Source of the DNA: Acidianus hospitalis
GTDB taxonomy: Archaea > Thermoproteota > Thermoprotei_A > Sulfolobales > Sulfolobaceae
Assembly (NCBI GenBank): GCA_046533895.1
Contig: JAWDOK010000012.1
Location: 1-37,313, forward strand
Length of the DNA stretch: 37,313 bases
Reading direction: 5' to 3'
Shown here: positions 16,500 through 26,461 of the stretch, in pieces
Position numbering within the stretch: position 1 is the stretch's first letter
Layout: the number at the start of each line of letters is the position of its first letter
The notes under the pieces: model-generated
Told to the model about the DNA's origin: nothing
The model's input: the letters and a program-made list of their open reading frames with translations, nothing else
Database searches by the model: none
Made by a program: the position numbers and the translations under genes

Positions 16500-17690
16500 C
16501 TAGACGAAATATTTTAATAATTTCATGATGGCCTCATAACTTTTCTTTCTACAATCTATTCCATCGTAACCCTTCCCGTTTAGTACTGAAAAGAACCTAC
16601 AACCGCCAAGGCATAGAGGCATATAAGGACAATCTTTACATTTCTTCCACAAATTTAAGGCCCTTTCGCCGGAAAGCTTCTCGTAAATTACTACATCTCC
16701 GTCCTCAGTAAGGTAACCCTTTACGTAAAGGGGATTTCCTGTAAAAGCCCAACAAGGGTAAATATTTCCGAAAGGATCAACTACAATATCCTCATCAAAG
16801 TGAGCAACGCATAAACCTAACCTAAATACGTCTTGAGGTATTTCAAAACCTTCATCCTTAGCAGTTTCCCATAATTTTACAAGAATCTCTCCTTCTTCGT
16901 CTTTAGGGAACGTGTAATCCCAGTATTCGTTCCTAAATACGTTATCGTGAACTAAATGCGGGTCAAGCCTAACTTTAGTTATGCCGTTTTGCTTTAAATC
17001 CCTCAAAAGGTCTCTAAAGGAATCCAGGTTATTTACGTCTATATTAACCCTAAGGACAACATTTACTTCATCTTGGATTTCCTTTAAGTTCTTTAAAATT
17101 ATATCGTAAGATCCTTTTCCTCCAACGAAATACCTCCTCTTATCGTGAACTTCCCTAGGGCCGTCTAAAGTTATTTGCACGTGAGTTAAACCTAGGCTCT
17201 TCAGTTCTTCAAAAACGTGTCTAGTTAAGAGCGAACCGTTTGTCACTATACTGAAAGAATACTTTAAATCCGAAAGTTGAGTGGAAATTTCCTTGATTCT
17301 TCTTAGCTCTAATAAAGGCTCTCCGCCGAAATAAGTTACCCTAACTTTCCTACCGTTTGCGTGAGTTCTGACATATTTTATAAATCCTCTCACTACTTTA
17401 TCGCTTACAGAGGAATTATTCCTAAAAGCCTTTTGAAAACAGTAAACGCACTCAAAATTACATCTATAAGTCAGTACTAGTGTTGGCTCTAACACTTCTT
17501 TCTTAAATTTTTGTAAGAACTCATCAAATGTTGCGGAAAATCCTTCTTCTATTATATCTTTTAATTCTTCCGGCACTTCACCTTTTTTCAACTTCTCTAT
17601 TTCCTCGTCGGTCAATCTTATTGCATAGCCCGTTAACGTATTAAACATGATTTTATAATCGTCAAGAAAAATATTGTATTTAGATAACAT
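16500..17690 (-). CDS. Radical SAM/SPASM peptide-maturase-like enzyme
   Basis: A 396-residue radical SAM protein. Cys77, Cys81 and Cys84 form the CxxxCxxC of the SAM cluster (YRCNFECVYCF), and GGEP lies at 122-125. The C-terminal SPASM domain has seven cysteines (294, 313, 351, 354, 360, 364, 380) in the classical C-GxxxxC / CxxCxxxxxCxxxC / C layout for two auxiliary [4Fe-4S] clusters. Residues 1-65 (SKYNIFLDDYKIMFNTLTG) resemble the RRE-like N-terminus of RiPP maturases. The family modifies peptides (thioether or C-C links) or sulfatases; no sulfatase is nearby, and a 23-codon ORF lies 18 bp upstream. A strong GGAGGG ribosome site (17700-17705) sits 9 nt before the ATG. Confidence 0.85.
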   Translation of the reverse strand: MLSKYNIFLDDYKIMFNTLTGYAIRLTDEEIEKLKKGEVPEELKDIIEEGFSATFDEFLQKFKKEVLEPTLVLTYRCNFECVYCFQKAFRNNSSVSDKVVRGFIKYVRTHANGRKVRVTYFGGEPLLELRRIKEISTQLSDLKYSFSIVTNGSLLTRHVFEELKSLGLTHVQITLDGPREVHDKRRYFVGGKGSYDIILKNLKEIQDEVNVVLRVNIDVNNLDSFRDLLRDLKQNGITKVRLDPHLVHDNVFRNEYWDYTFPKDEEGEILVKLWETAKDEGFEIPQDVFRLGLCVAHFDEDIVVDPFGNIYPCWAFTGNPLYVKGYLTEDGDVVIYEKLSGERALNLWKKCKDCPYMPLCLGGCRFFSVLNGKGYDGIDCRKKSYEAIMKLLKYFV

Positions 17691-17699
17691 TTTATTTCT

Positions 17700-17705
17700 C
17701 CCTCC
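17700..17705 (-). promoter_or_regulatory. Shine-Dalgarno site of the radical SAM gene
   Basis: GGAGGG on the minus strand, in the 18-nt gap between the stop of the small ORF and the radical SAM ATG, 9 nt before that ATG. Many genes here have leaderless-type promoters, so a strong internal site points to a downstream position in an operon. Confidence 0.6.
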
Positions 17706-17708
17706 TAC

Positions 17709-17780
17709 TTATTCTCCCCAAGAGGGAGAGTATCCGCACCTTCCTATTTTCCTTTCCAGTTTAACTACTTTCCTCTGCAT
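17709..17780 (-). CDS. Candidate RiPP precursor peptide (23 aa)
   Basis: ATG at 17780, 23 codons, TAA at 17709-17711. The N-terminal part is strongly basic (six Lys/Arg and one Glu in residues 3-11, KVVKLERK) and would serve as a leader. The C-terminal part reads CGYSPSWGE, with Cys, Tyr, Ser, Trp and Glu, the residues radical SAM maturases act on. The stop lies 18 nt before the maturase ATG. It has the same length as PqqA-like peptides. Against it: no Shine-Dalgarno, a length that can occur by chance, and weak promoter proximity. Homologues could confirm or remove it. Confidence 0.45.
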   Translation of the reverse strand: MQRKVVKLERKIGRCGYSPSWGE

Positions 17781-17910
17781 ATGAAGAGATAGCAGGGGTT
17801 AATCTTATCTTTAGAGAATTATAGTCTAAGGAGATATATGTGAAACCTTGTTAAACAAATTATCAAAATTCCGTCAATTATTACCTTCTCACGTTTCATC
17901 GTTTTCTTGG

Positions 17911-17920
17911 ATATATAAAA
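17911..17920 (-). promoter_or_regulatory. TATA box for the peptide/radical SAM operon
   Basis: TTTTATATAT on the minus strand with an A/G-rich BRE-like stretch upstream. The expected transcript start is near 17888, giving a leader of about 110 nt before the small ORF. No better promoter is seen between here and the radical SAM gene. Confidence 0.45.
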
Positions 17921-18001
17921 TTCTTTGCATAATTTCTTTATTTTATTAAAATAAACTAAATATAAACATAGAGAGTTATGAAGAAAAAGGAATAAAGAAG
18001 G

Positions 18002-18295
18002 TTAAGTATTTATTTCTTGGAATATTTTGTGGTATGGTCTTCCTTCTAGTATTGTTTTTCCGTACGTTGTTGTTTCTTTGTAGTCTCTGCTTAGTATGAA
18101 TTTTTTGAAGGATTCTAAATCCTTCCATTCGCTGTAAATTAAGTATTCTCTTGGGTCGTCTACTCTTTTGTATAGTTTTGCGTCAATAAAACCAATGTCG
18201 GAATTTTTTAGTATTGAAACTACCTTTGAGAATGTTTCCTCAAATTCCTTCTCGTGACCCTCCTTTACCCTATAATAAAGACCAACATTTATCAT
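18002..18295 (-). CDS. odsN: ABM-type ferredoxin-like barrel protein (OdsN position)
   Basis: A 97-residue protein (INVGLYYRVKEGHEKEFEETFSK...REYLIYSEWKDLESFKKF) of the antibiotic-biosynthesis-monooxygenase / dimeric alpha-beta barrel type. No metal-ligand cluster is seen. It follows soxN by 32 bp on the same strand and is the last gene of the operon, the place of odsN in the cbsAB-soxLN-odsN cluster of Sulfolobus acidocaldarius. The symbol rests on position. Heme- or quinone-related roles are known for some family members, but none can be shown here. Confidence 0.6.
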   Translation of the reverse strand: MINVGLYYRVKEGHEKEFEETFSKVVSILKNSDIGFIDAKLYKRVDDPREYLIYSEWKDLESFKKFILSRDYKETTTYGKTILEGRPYHKIFQEINT

Positions 18296-18327
18296 AAATA
18301 GTAAATATGAGAAAAAAGTAAAATATC

Positions 18328-19989
18328 TTATTCGTAGGACTCATTGGGCTTCTTATATACTATGTAATGATATAGTGAGACTGCTTCACCCCACATTACA
18401 AATATTAAACCTAGGTCAACTCCGAACATATTGGACTCATATCCAGTTGGCGGTATTGTCCACAATGTGACCATTAACACTAAGCTTAATACGAACAACA
18501 CTACAATGATGTATTGGGCAAACTTCTTCTTCATCTCAAGCTTGCTGACTTCAGGAGATGGAGTAGACGAAGTTTGTTGTTGTTCCATGCGTAATATTAT
18601 TGGTGCGATTCTTTTTGCTCCTATTACGAAGAGCGAGGCTATTGGTAATAGTATTGCTAATGTGATTGGTGAAGGATAGTTAACGAATTCAGCTAAGCCT
18701 CCAACGAACAATAATGATATTATTACAAATCCTAATATCGCTAATGGTACTAAGGCTTTTCCTAGATGTAGGAATGAATGCTTAACTCTTGGTTCTTCAC
18801 TGCTCTTTTTGCTTGGCAATATCCATAATCCAATAGCTATTATAACTGCAGGAGGTAGTAGAGCAACTACTTGGCACTTGAAAGCTACCGGAACACCAGG
18901 TGCAATATCTCCCCATAATGTAGTTTGTATTAGATATATTATCATTAGTATACCGATACCTACGAATATCTTCCTGCTGAGTGGATGTAGTTCTTCAGAT
19001 CTGTCTAGGAATGGCAATAGAATTAAATACACTAAAGGAATAATCGCACCTATCGATAAGTCTAATAGTACATTACTACTAAAGTCTGCAATCTTATAGA
19101 AGAATAGGAAGAACCATGGCGGATAAGTTGTAACTGTAGCAGCTAGTGGACTTGTTGGCGGAGGTGCAGGTTTTGGATTCAAGAATGGATTATAATATTG
19201 AGGTAAGCCGTTTAAGTACGCTAGTGCATTCGGTATAATAAGTATGAATCCCCATGTCATTAATATTAATGATAACATGTAAACAAAATTCCTAGGCCAC
19301 CATGGATTAAACTTCATCCATTCTTCTCTGGTGTAAACTGCTGGAGCCTTACTTTTTACTTTTCTAGAAGGCATCATTCCGTAAGATTCTGCAAGGAAGA
19401 AGTGGAATACGAATAGCAAGCCGATTAATGCAACAAAGATTATGTGCCAGGCTAGAACTCTACCGTATTGTCCATTATCGTAATTTCCAAAGAAGAATGG
19501 AACTAGCCACTGCATTCCGGGGATGGATTCTATTATACCTGCTCCTACGTCTACTGCACTTGTAGCTAAGACGTCGCCTATTAAACTGTAACCGAAGAAC
19601 GAAGCACCCATAGTTAGTACTAAGAGAAATACTCCTAGTATCCATAGTAGCTCTCTTGGTTTTTTATAGGCTCCAACAAAATAATTCCTAAACATGTGAA
19701 TATATGCCAAAATAATCATTGCATACGCTCCATATAAGTGACTATAGAGAACTACAGAACCATAAGGAACTTGATTTATAATAAATTGCGTTGAGTTGTA
19801 ACCGTTATCTGGGTCGTAATATAAGAGTAAAATAAGTCCCGATATTACAGTGTACATAAAAGCAGCTGCCACTAATGCACCTAACCAATCACTAACATGA
19901 TACATATAATCTGGAGTTCTAAAAAACGGTAACTCATCTAATTTTAGTCTTTCATTAAACCAGTTTGAGACCCTTTTTGATATGCTCAT
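18328..19989 (-). CDS. soxN: Cytochrome b of Rieske/cytochrome b complex (SoxN)
   Basis: A 553-residue polytopic protein. Two His-x13-His pairs for the two b hemes are visible: SHLYGAYAMIILAYIH and AWHIIFVALIGLLFVFH. The quinol-site motif corresponding to PEWY is PPWFFLFF. Beyond the usual cytochrome b core there are extra C-terminal helices with a cytosolic Ser/Lys-rich linker near residue 480. It accepts electrons from quinol and passes one to the Rieske protein SoxL encoded just upstream (10-bp gap). In Sulfolobales SoxLN works with the extracytoplasmic cytochrome CbsA. Translation start MSISKRVSNW. Confidence 0.93.
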   Translation of the reverse strand: MSISKRVSNWFNERLKLDELPFFRTPDYMYHVSDWLGALVAAAFMYTVISGLILLLYYDPDNGYNSTQFIINQVPYGSVVLYSHLYGAYAMIILAYIHMFRNYFVGAYKKPRELLWILGVFLLVLTMGASFFGYSLIGDVLATSAVDVGAGIIESIPGMQWLVPFFFGNYDNGQYGRVLAWHIIFVALIGLLFVFHFFLAESYGMMPSRKVKSKAPAVYTREEWMKFNPWWPRNFVYMLSLILMTWGFILIIPNALAYLNGLPQYYNPFLNPKPAPPPTSPLAATVTTYPPWFFLFFYKIADFSSNVLLDLSIGAIIPLVYLILLPFLDRSEELHPLSRKIFVGIGILMIIYLIQTTLWGDIAPGVPVAFKCQVVALLPPAVIIAIGLWILPSKKSSEEPRVKHSFLHLGKALVPLAILGFVIISLLFVGGLAEFVNYPSPITLAILLPIASLFVIGAKRIAPIILRMEQQQTSSTPSPEVSKLEMKKKFAQYIIVVLFVLSLVLMVTLWTIPPTGYESNMFGVDLGLIFVMWGEAVSLYHYIVYKKPNESYE

Positions 19990-19999
19990 TAATTCTCAC

Positions 20000-20977
20000 C
20001 TAACTACTACTAAATGGGTTCTCGGTTTCTTTCACTGTAGTCTTAGTTCCTACAGAAGATCCAAAGCTTGATTCTAAGTCACTCTTAGGATCTTTGGAAG
20101 GTACTCCATTAGATCCTGTAGGATATATTCCTACTCCAATACTGCCTACTGCATATAGGTAATCAGTAGAACTGTCCCATTCTAAGATCGTTGCAGGAAG
20201 AGGCCTCACGGTCGGCCCAGTTAGTACTGCAGCACCGTGATAAGGATCATAGGTAGAACCGTGGCAGTCGCAATGGAATATTGCTGGTACGTGATTGCTT
20301 TGTGCCGCTGCCACTGCTTGTGGAGTTAATGTGTCAGGCTCTGGTGCAGATTCTTGCGCAGAATTAACGTGATTGGGAGGATAGAAGTGTATATACGGTG
20401 GTTGGCAACCTAGGTGTTGACATATTGCACTATAAGATACTATTGAACCGTAAGGTCCTACTCCTCCCGGCCAAGTATATTTATCCCCAGTTTGAGGTAC
20501 TACTACAGTAGCTGGAGGCAATTTAACAGGTTTCCCAGAAGAATCTCCTAGGTTAAGCAAGAAGTTAGGTTCTCCGGTTAACGGATATTCGTAAATTGTG
20601 ATTATTGGGCTATTAACTGGTATCTTAGAAGCTAAAATTGGAGATCCTGAGGAATCGACTAGGAGAGACTTTGGAAAACCGCTTATGGCTGCGACTTCTG
20701 GTGGTTGTAAAACTCTAAGTCCTGGAATCAATCCTACAACTGCGGCTGCTCCTATTCCTATTACTAAGCCTTTAAGGAATCTCCTTCTTCCTTCATCGAT
20801 TCCTCCTAAGTTTTTATCTACGTAGTTAAATAAATAGTCGTCTCCTTTCTTGACGAATTCTCGGGAGTCGAACTTTGTTTTTGGATTCCTCATTTTAGCT
20901 AAGAGTTTATTTATGAAGTAAAAGTCACTGGGAGAAAGTATAGGTTTCTCGTCTTTGTTTAGTTTAAACTTTATCAT
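20000..20977 (-). CDS. soxL: Rieske Fe-S protein with twin-arginine signal (SoxL)
   Basis: About 325 residues from ATG at 20977; an in-frame TTG at 20989 would add four. The Rieske cluster ligands are CQHLGC and CDCHGSTYD (CxHxGC and CxxH). Before the single membrane anchor (LVIGIGAAAVVGLIPGL) is RRRFLKG, a twin-arginine motif (near residues 64-70), so the folded [2Fe-2S] protein is exported by Tat. The tat genes lie 3.2 kb away. The N-terminal ~60 residues before RR are unusually long and charged. It is the Rieske subunit of the SoxLN complex. Confidence 0.93.
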   Translation of the reverse strand: MIKFKLNKDEKPILSPSDFYFINKLLAKMRNPKTKFDSREFVKKGDDYLFNYVDKNLGGIDEGRRRFLKGLVIGIGAAAVVGLIPGLRVLQPPEVAAISGFPKSLLVDSSGSPILASKIPVNSPIITIYEYPLTGEPNFLLNLGDSSGKPVKLPPATVVVPQTGDKYTWPGGVGPYGSIVSYSAICQHLGCQPPYIHFYPPNHVNSAQESAPEPDTLTPQAVAAAQSNHVPAIFHCDCHGSTYDPYHGAAVLTGPTVRPLPATILEWDSSTDYLYAVGSIGVGIYPTGSNGVPSKDPKSDLESSFGSSVGTKTTVKETENPFSSS

Positions 20978-21001
20978 TATGGTCAACAAAAAATTCGTAT
21001 C

Positions 21002-21937
21002 TTAAGTATTAAGGCTTAAACGTTGGACTAATTTCTTTAAATCGTCCATGATAGTTCTTTCGTTACCAATTTCTCTATAATTTAGGATAGAAAATCCTAT
21101 AAAAGGTGCTAGCAAATAAAGTAATAAGTGAAATCCTGTTATTGCTTGAAATGCGGTAGTTATTATTATAAAGTATCCTAACCCTGCATATCCATTGCCC
21201 TTAATTGCTAGTAGGAGGATTGTATAGATTGATACACTTAGTGCAAGAAGGAGTATTGGCAAATTGTAGGGATTATATAGCACTATCCCAAAAGCCGAAG
21301 GGATAACCATGTTCATTATTATTTCCAAGAACCTATTATTAATCACCAGAAAGTATAATGGAAGGAACACGAATAAGCCAGGAATTGCAGCTATATAAGA
21401 CATCATTGCCCTTTTTGATATTATCTTATTGTAGATTATGGCGTAAATAATTACTCCTAGTAATGAAGCTATAAAGATAAATGAGTAACATATTGCTAAA
21501 TCTCCGTGCAAAAAGATTGTGTCAATTCCTGCATAAGTTGTAAGAGTAACCATTGCGAGCGTTGGCAAAAATAGGAGTGACCTTCTATTAGATTTTATTG
21601 TAACCTCTATAAGTGACGCAATACCGAGCAATGCTAGCACTATTTCTATGAAGGACCAGTAAGGAGAGAGAGAATAATTATGAATTAAGTTTAAAGAAGG
21701 AGATACTAAGAGCGCTATTCCTAAAGGTAACAAAGATCTTACCTTATTAGAAAGTACTACTGCCACAAGGCCCAAGAATACTGCTTCCATGTAAAGCCCT
21801 GCAACACCTAGATAATTCATTAACCCTTCATAAGGGAAAGTGATAGGGAGGTAAGAAATGGGGAAAATAAACTCGAAAAGAAAGGCTAAAGAAGAGGATA
21901 TTGCTAAAAAAATTGAAAATATTTTAATGTAACTCAA
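21002..21937 (-). CDS. cbsB: CbsB, membrane partner of cytochrome b558/566
   Basis: A 311-residue membrane protein with about nine or ten helices and very short loops, no cofactor motif of its own. It lies between cbsA (6-bp gap) and soxL, the position of cbsB in Sulfolobus, whose product is thought to anchor or serve CbsA. The sequence alone would give only 'polytopic membrane protein'; the name rests on synteny. Confidence 0.8.
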   Translation of the reverse strand: MSYIKIFSIFLAISSSLAFLFEFIFPISYLPITFPYEGLMNYLGVAGLYMEAVFLGLVAVVLSNKVRSLLPLGIALLVSPSLNLIHNYSLSPYWSFIEIVLALLGIASLIEVTIKSNRRSLLFLPTLAMVTLTTYAGIDTIFLHGDLAICYSFIFIASLLGVIIYAIIYNKIISKRAMMSYIAAIPGLFVFLPLYFLVINNRFLEIIMNMVIPSAFGIVLYNPYNLPILLLALSVSIYTILLLAIKGNGYAGLGYFIIITTAFQAITGFHLLLYLLAPFIGFSILNYREIGNERTIMDDLKKLVQRLSLNT

Positions 21938-21943
21938 GACGCA

Positions 21944-23296
<1,353 letters not shown>

Positions 23297-23435
23297 TTTA
23301 AATTCACATGATGAAAAGCGTTCTTCTACGTAATAAGGATAAAACGTTGGACTGATTATTTTGATGAGATAGTTTAAAGTTATTATAATTTTTATAAAAA
23401 ACACAATAAAAAAATATTCAATATAACGATTAAAA

Positions 23436-23939
23436 TTATTTAAAAGATAATATCTTTAGAGATGCAATTTTTTCTCCAAATTCCTTTTTCAAAGAATCTA
23501 TTATTAACTTCCACTCTTCCATAGGATTTTCCTTAATTAAAGGTATATCGCGGTCTTTGGCTATCGTCTTTATAGCGTAAATGCATTGAGAAAAGATTGG
23601 ACAAGAACTGCAAGTTAGTTTATCTGATTCCATATTAATATAAAACAATTCCTTATCTTTTCTATAAAGAAGACCGTCAGTAAACCAAATTCCTTCATTG
23701 CTGGCCTTGAAGGGTAATACTGCACTAAAGGATATAGCGTTCTCCATTAATAGGCCAGCTTCTCTTAATTTATCAACAATAAGGTAAAAATAGCTTTTAC
23801 TTAAATTCCCTTTATCATGTGTAGATAAAACGTACATGAACTTTTCATCAGCAAGTTTTTCAAAGAGCTCTTTCCTCAAGAGCACTACTTTGTCATCGAG
23901 GATTGGTCTCTCAACCTTTCCAAATTTTAAATCACACAT
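23436..23939 (-). CDS. Cys-motif winged-helix-like protein (paralogue 2)
   Basis: A 167-residue paralogue of 15833-16369. The same four-cysteine pattern is present: Cys2 and LTCSSCPIFSQCIYAIKTIA (Cys110, Cys113, Cys119). It has the same NLSKSYFYLIVDKLREAGLL winged-helix-like segment. The pair flank the cytochrome operon on both sides. It lies 139 bp upstream of the cbsA ATG and could control it in cis. Function inferred: a possible metal or redox sensor. The TATA box (23951-23960) sits at the leaderless distance from its ATG. Confidence 0.6.
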   Translation of the reverse strand: MCDLKFGKVERPILDDKVVLLRKELFEKLADEKFMYVLSTHDKGNLSKSYFYLIVDKLREAGLLMENAISFSAVLPFKASNEGIWFTDGLLYRKDKELFYINMESDKLTCSSCPIFSQCIYAIKTIAKDRDIPLIKENPMEEWKLIIDSLKKEFGEKIASLKILSFK

Positions 23940-23950
23940 AATTAATCAAT

Positions 23951-23960
23951 AATTTATAGA
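23951..23960 (-). promoter_or_regulatory. TATA box of Cys-motif gene 2
   Basis: TCTATAAATT on the minus strand, 12-21 bp upstream of the ATG at 23939, a leaderless-type promoter like that of its paralogue at 16387. Confidence 0.45.
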
Positions 23961-24129
23961 ATTTTAACCTAAAAAACCGTCCTTCATTACAGATATATAT
24001 AGCAAATTAACTCTGTTAATTTTCAAATAGGCAATTATTTTTATAAATTTTTTAACTTATTTAGGCAATCAAACCTTTTAGCACTATATACTTAAAATAA
24101 GAGAGTTATGATACTTAATTTAGGCAAAA

Positions 24130-24137
24130 TTTATAAA
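24130..24137 (+). promoter_or_regulatory. TATA box of the tat operon
   Basis: TTTATAAA; the transcript would start about 25 bp on, leaving a short leader with AAGGCGAG before the tatA ATG at 24171. It is divergent from the Cys-motif gene 2. Confidence 0.5.
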
Positions 24138-24170
24138 CTACGATGAAAAGTTATATTTTAAGGCGAGAAG

Positions 24171-24461
24171 ATGTTTGCGTTACAACCTAGTGATATAGCA
24201 ATAATAATAATTGTCGCTCTTGTGTTATTCTTTGGTACTAGTAAGATTCCTGAGTTGTTTAGGTCTATGGGTAAGGCTGTTGGTGAGTTTAAGAAGGGTA
24301 GGCTTGAGGCTGAATTGGAGATGCAACAAATGCAGCAACAAAATCAACAACCTCAAGTTCAGAATCAAGCTGATAAGACTGCAGAGTTAGAGAGACAGAT
24401 TCAAGAATTGCAAAAACAATTGGAGCAGTTAAAGAGTCAAAAACAACAACAGCAACAATAA
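24171..24461 (+). CDS. tatA: TatA, twin-arginine translocase subunit
   Basis: A 96-residue protein: one short membrane helix (IAIIIIVALVLFF), the FGTSKIPELFRSMGKAVGEFKKG amphipathic helix region with the conserved FG and P, then a Gln-rich tail. The tail ends in a coiled coil (ELERQIQELQKQLEQLKS). It forms the pore-like oligomer of the Tat system that exports folded proteins, probably including the SoxL Rieske protein. First gene of tatA-tatA2-tatC. The long coiled tail is unusual for TatA and is echoed by the next gene. Confidence 0.88.
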   Translation: MFALQPSDIAIIIIVALVLFFGTSKIPELFRSMGKAVGEFKKGRLEAELEMQQMQQQNQQPQVQNQADKTAELERQIQELQKQLEQLKSQKQQQQQ

Positions 24462-24523
24462 TAAAGGAATTAGTTTTAATTTTAGTTTAAATTAATTTTT
24501 ATTTTGTTATTATGGTGAGTTAA

Positions 24524-24856
24524 ATGTTAGGTAACATATCAGATACGGCAATTATAATACTTGTAGCTATACTCTTATTGGCAGGACAGAAGGACGTTGC
24601 TGGTACAGTGAGAAATTTAGGTAAAACTCTAGAAGAAATGAGAAGGCGTCAAAATGAATTTAAAGAAGAACTAATGAGAGAATTGAGCGAAACCGGTGAA
24701 GTTACTAATTCTATTAAGAAAGATTTTTCAGACGAACCAATTATTAGACCTTATCATCAACCTACTCAGGATTATAAGATTAAACAACTTGAGGAGGAAA
24801 TAAAAAGATTGCAAAGCGAGTTAGAGAGGTTGAAGAATAGTGACAGAAAGAACTGA
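24524..24856 (+). CDS. Second TatA/TatB-like subunit
   Basis: A 110-residue protein. One membrane helix (AIIILVAILLLAG) is followed by QKDVAGTVRNLGKTLEEMRRRQNEFKE, the Tat amphipathic helix, in which the usual FG/P hinge is replaced by AGQKD. It ends with a coiled coil (QLEEEIKRLQSELERLKN) similar to that of the first subunit. It lies between tatA and tatC and overlaps tatC by 17 bp, so it probably fills a TatB-like role, with subunit pairing through the coiled tails. The role is inferred. Confidence 0.75.
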   Translation: MLGNISDTAIIILVAILLLAGQKDVAGTVRNLGKTLEEMRRRQNEFKEELMRELSETGEVTNSIKKDFSDEPIIRPYHQPTQDYKIKQLEEEIKRLQSELERLKNSDRKN

Positions 24857-25667
24857 ACTACAAAAGGACGAAGAAAGGCCTCTGCTCTCTCATTTGGCAG
24901 AATTAGCTATTAGGTTAAGGAGAGCTTTTATTACACTCTTTGTAGCATTTATAATATTCTTCGCTTTTGGATACACTACGATCTCAGTTTCTGGCCATGT
25001 TGTTCCCATAATTTATCCAAATTTGTTTCATAGCTTTTCAGACGAGCTGATGTTATTTTTTATCCATCACGAACTTCCGCCTCAGCTTAAGTTACTAAAC
25101 TTGAACCCTTTTGACCCGCTTTACGCTTCGGCTTATGTTTCTTTTTATATGTCGATATTCATATCCTTACCGATTTTTCTTAAAGAATTCTGGGGCTTTG
25201 TTTCACCAGGTTTATATGAGCATGAAAAGAGATTGATAAAATATACTATTACTCCAGCAATTTTGCTTTTTGCTGCTGGTTCTCTTTTTGCTTATTTTAT
25301 AATAGTTCCTTTAATGATGAAGTTCGTAGTTTTATATACTACAGCCTTGGGTGTTGAGCCGACGCTTAGTTTAAGAGCCTTCGTCTCAACAGTAGTTTCC
25401 CTTATGATGGTCACCGGAATAGCCTTCGAGTACCCGTTAGTAATGGCTTCATTAACTTATATTAAGGTTGTGAAGGCTGATAGTTGGAAGAAGAATTGGA
25501 GATGGGGTGTATTAGGGGCTTTTATTATAGCCTGGATTATTTCTCCCGGAACAACGGGAGGAGTAATTGAAACTACAATAGGAGTTATACTCTCAGTATT
25601 GTACTTCGTAGGAGTAGTTTCAGCGAAAATAATAGAAAAAAGATCATTTAGAAATACTAAAATTTAG
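24840..25667 (+). CDS. tatC: TatC, twin-arginine translocase receptor
   Basis: A 275-residue protein with six membrane helices from a GTG start inside the previous gene's end. The conserved N-terminal SHLAELAIRLRR and the periplasmic-loop motif FVSPGLYEHEKR are clear, matching TatC's twin-arginine recognition site. An extended extracytoplasmic loop after helix 1 (residues ~50-85, FHSFSDELMLFF...) is typical of Sulfolobales. It recognises the RR motif of SoxL and other folded clients. Confidence 0.93.
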   Translation: MTERTELQKDEERPLLSHLAELAIRLRRAFITLFVAFIIFFAFGYTTISVSGHVVPIIYPNLFHSFSDELMLFFIHHELPPQLKLLNLNPFDPLYASAYVSFYMSIFISLPIFLKEFWGFVSPGLYEHEKRLIKYTITPAILLFAAGSLFAYFIIVPLMMKFVVLYTTALGVEPTLSLRAFVSTVVSLMMVTGIAFEYPLVMASLTYIKVVKADSWKKNWRWGVLGAFIIAWIISPGTTGGVIETTIGVILSVLYFVGVVSAKIIEKRSFRNTKI

Positions 25668-25868
25668 TCCTTCTTGTATTCCATTGGAATATACGTCTTT
25701 TTATGTTTTAAGTCCAATTTTAACAAGGATAATGATAAAAATATACTTTCTAAATCTTTAATTTTATAAAATATGAGGAAAATACTTAGAGTGAAGAACT
25801 CAGCCTACCTAGTTTTTACATACCTTTACAATACTTAGCCGAGATAATGGAAAGGAGGTTTATTTAAT

Positions 25869-25881
25869 TTAAAAAATATAA
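25869..25881 (+). promoter_or_regulatory. TATA box of the carbonic-anhydrase-like gene
   Basis: TTAAAAAATATAA ends 23 bp before the ATG at 25904, a leaderless-type promoter. It is the only clear promoter in the 236-bp gap after tatC, in which the first part is T-rich (around 25668-25710) and may end the tat transcript. Confidence 0.4.
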
Positions 25882-25903
25882 ACCTACTTTCCTTCTTTTT
25901 TAT

Positions 25904-26461
25904 ATGGTTCGTTTAATCATATCCTGCATGGATTATAGGCTAAGTCAAGAAGTTATGAATAGAGTAAAAGACGAAAACGATATCATAATAAGGAACGCTG
26001 GAGCAAACATTTACGAGTTAAAAGACAGACTTAAGGGAATAAATGCAGACGAAGTCGTATTTTTACCTCATACAGACTGTGCAGCAATGAAGCTAGTTAA
26101 CTCTGCAATAAAGGATGGAAAGGACGTAGACAAAGAAATTGACGAGAAACTTGTAGCACAATTCAGAGGTAAGGAGTTCTCCTCACTTCAGGAGCTGGAA
26201 AAATTGAATGCAGAAATTGGAGAGAAAATGCTAAAGGAGATCTTTCCAAACGCTAAAATAACCACGGAGTTAATAGGTGTAAATAAAATAAAGATTCCTC
26301 AGAAAAAGACTAGGTACTATTTACTAAAGCCTCAGACAAGATATAACGACGAAATTATAGGCTCTTACGTTATCCAAGCATTTGACAAGGAAGACGTTAC
26401 TGCAGACATAAAGATTGCAGAAAGTTTAGGATTAAAGCTAGAGAAAAGCGAGCTAGGCTAA
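25904..26461 (+). CDS. Beta-class carbonic anhydrase-like protein
   Basis: A 185-residue protein with the beta-CA zinc pattern: Cys8 in SCMDYR (with the Asp10/Arg12 dyad), RNAGA, and His56/Cys59 in PHTDC. The expected reaction is reversible CO2 hydration. The C-terminal half (from about residue 90) is not typical of beta-CA and includes a charged insert (KIPQKKTRYYLLKPQ), so the activity is a family inference. The TAA stop is adjacent to the end of the convergent ATPase gene. Confidence 0.75.
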   Translation: MVRLIISCMDYRLSQEVMNRVKDENDIIIRNAGANIYELKDRLKGINADEVVFLPHTDCAAMKLVNSAIKDGKDVDKEIDEKLVAQFRGKEFSSLQELEKLNAEIGEKMLKEIFPNAKITTELIGVNKIKIPQKKTRYYLLKPQTRYNDEIIGSYVIQAFDKEDVTADIKIAESLGLKLEKSELG

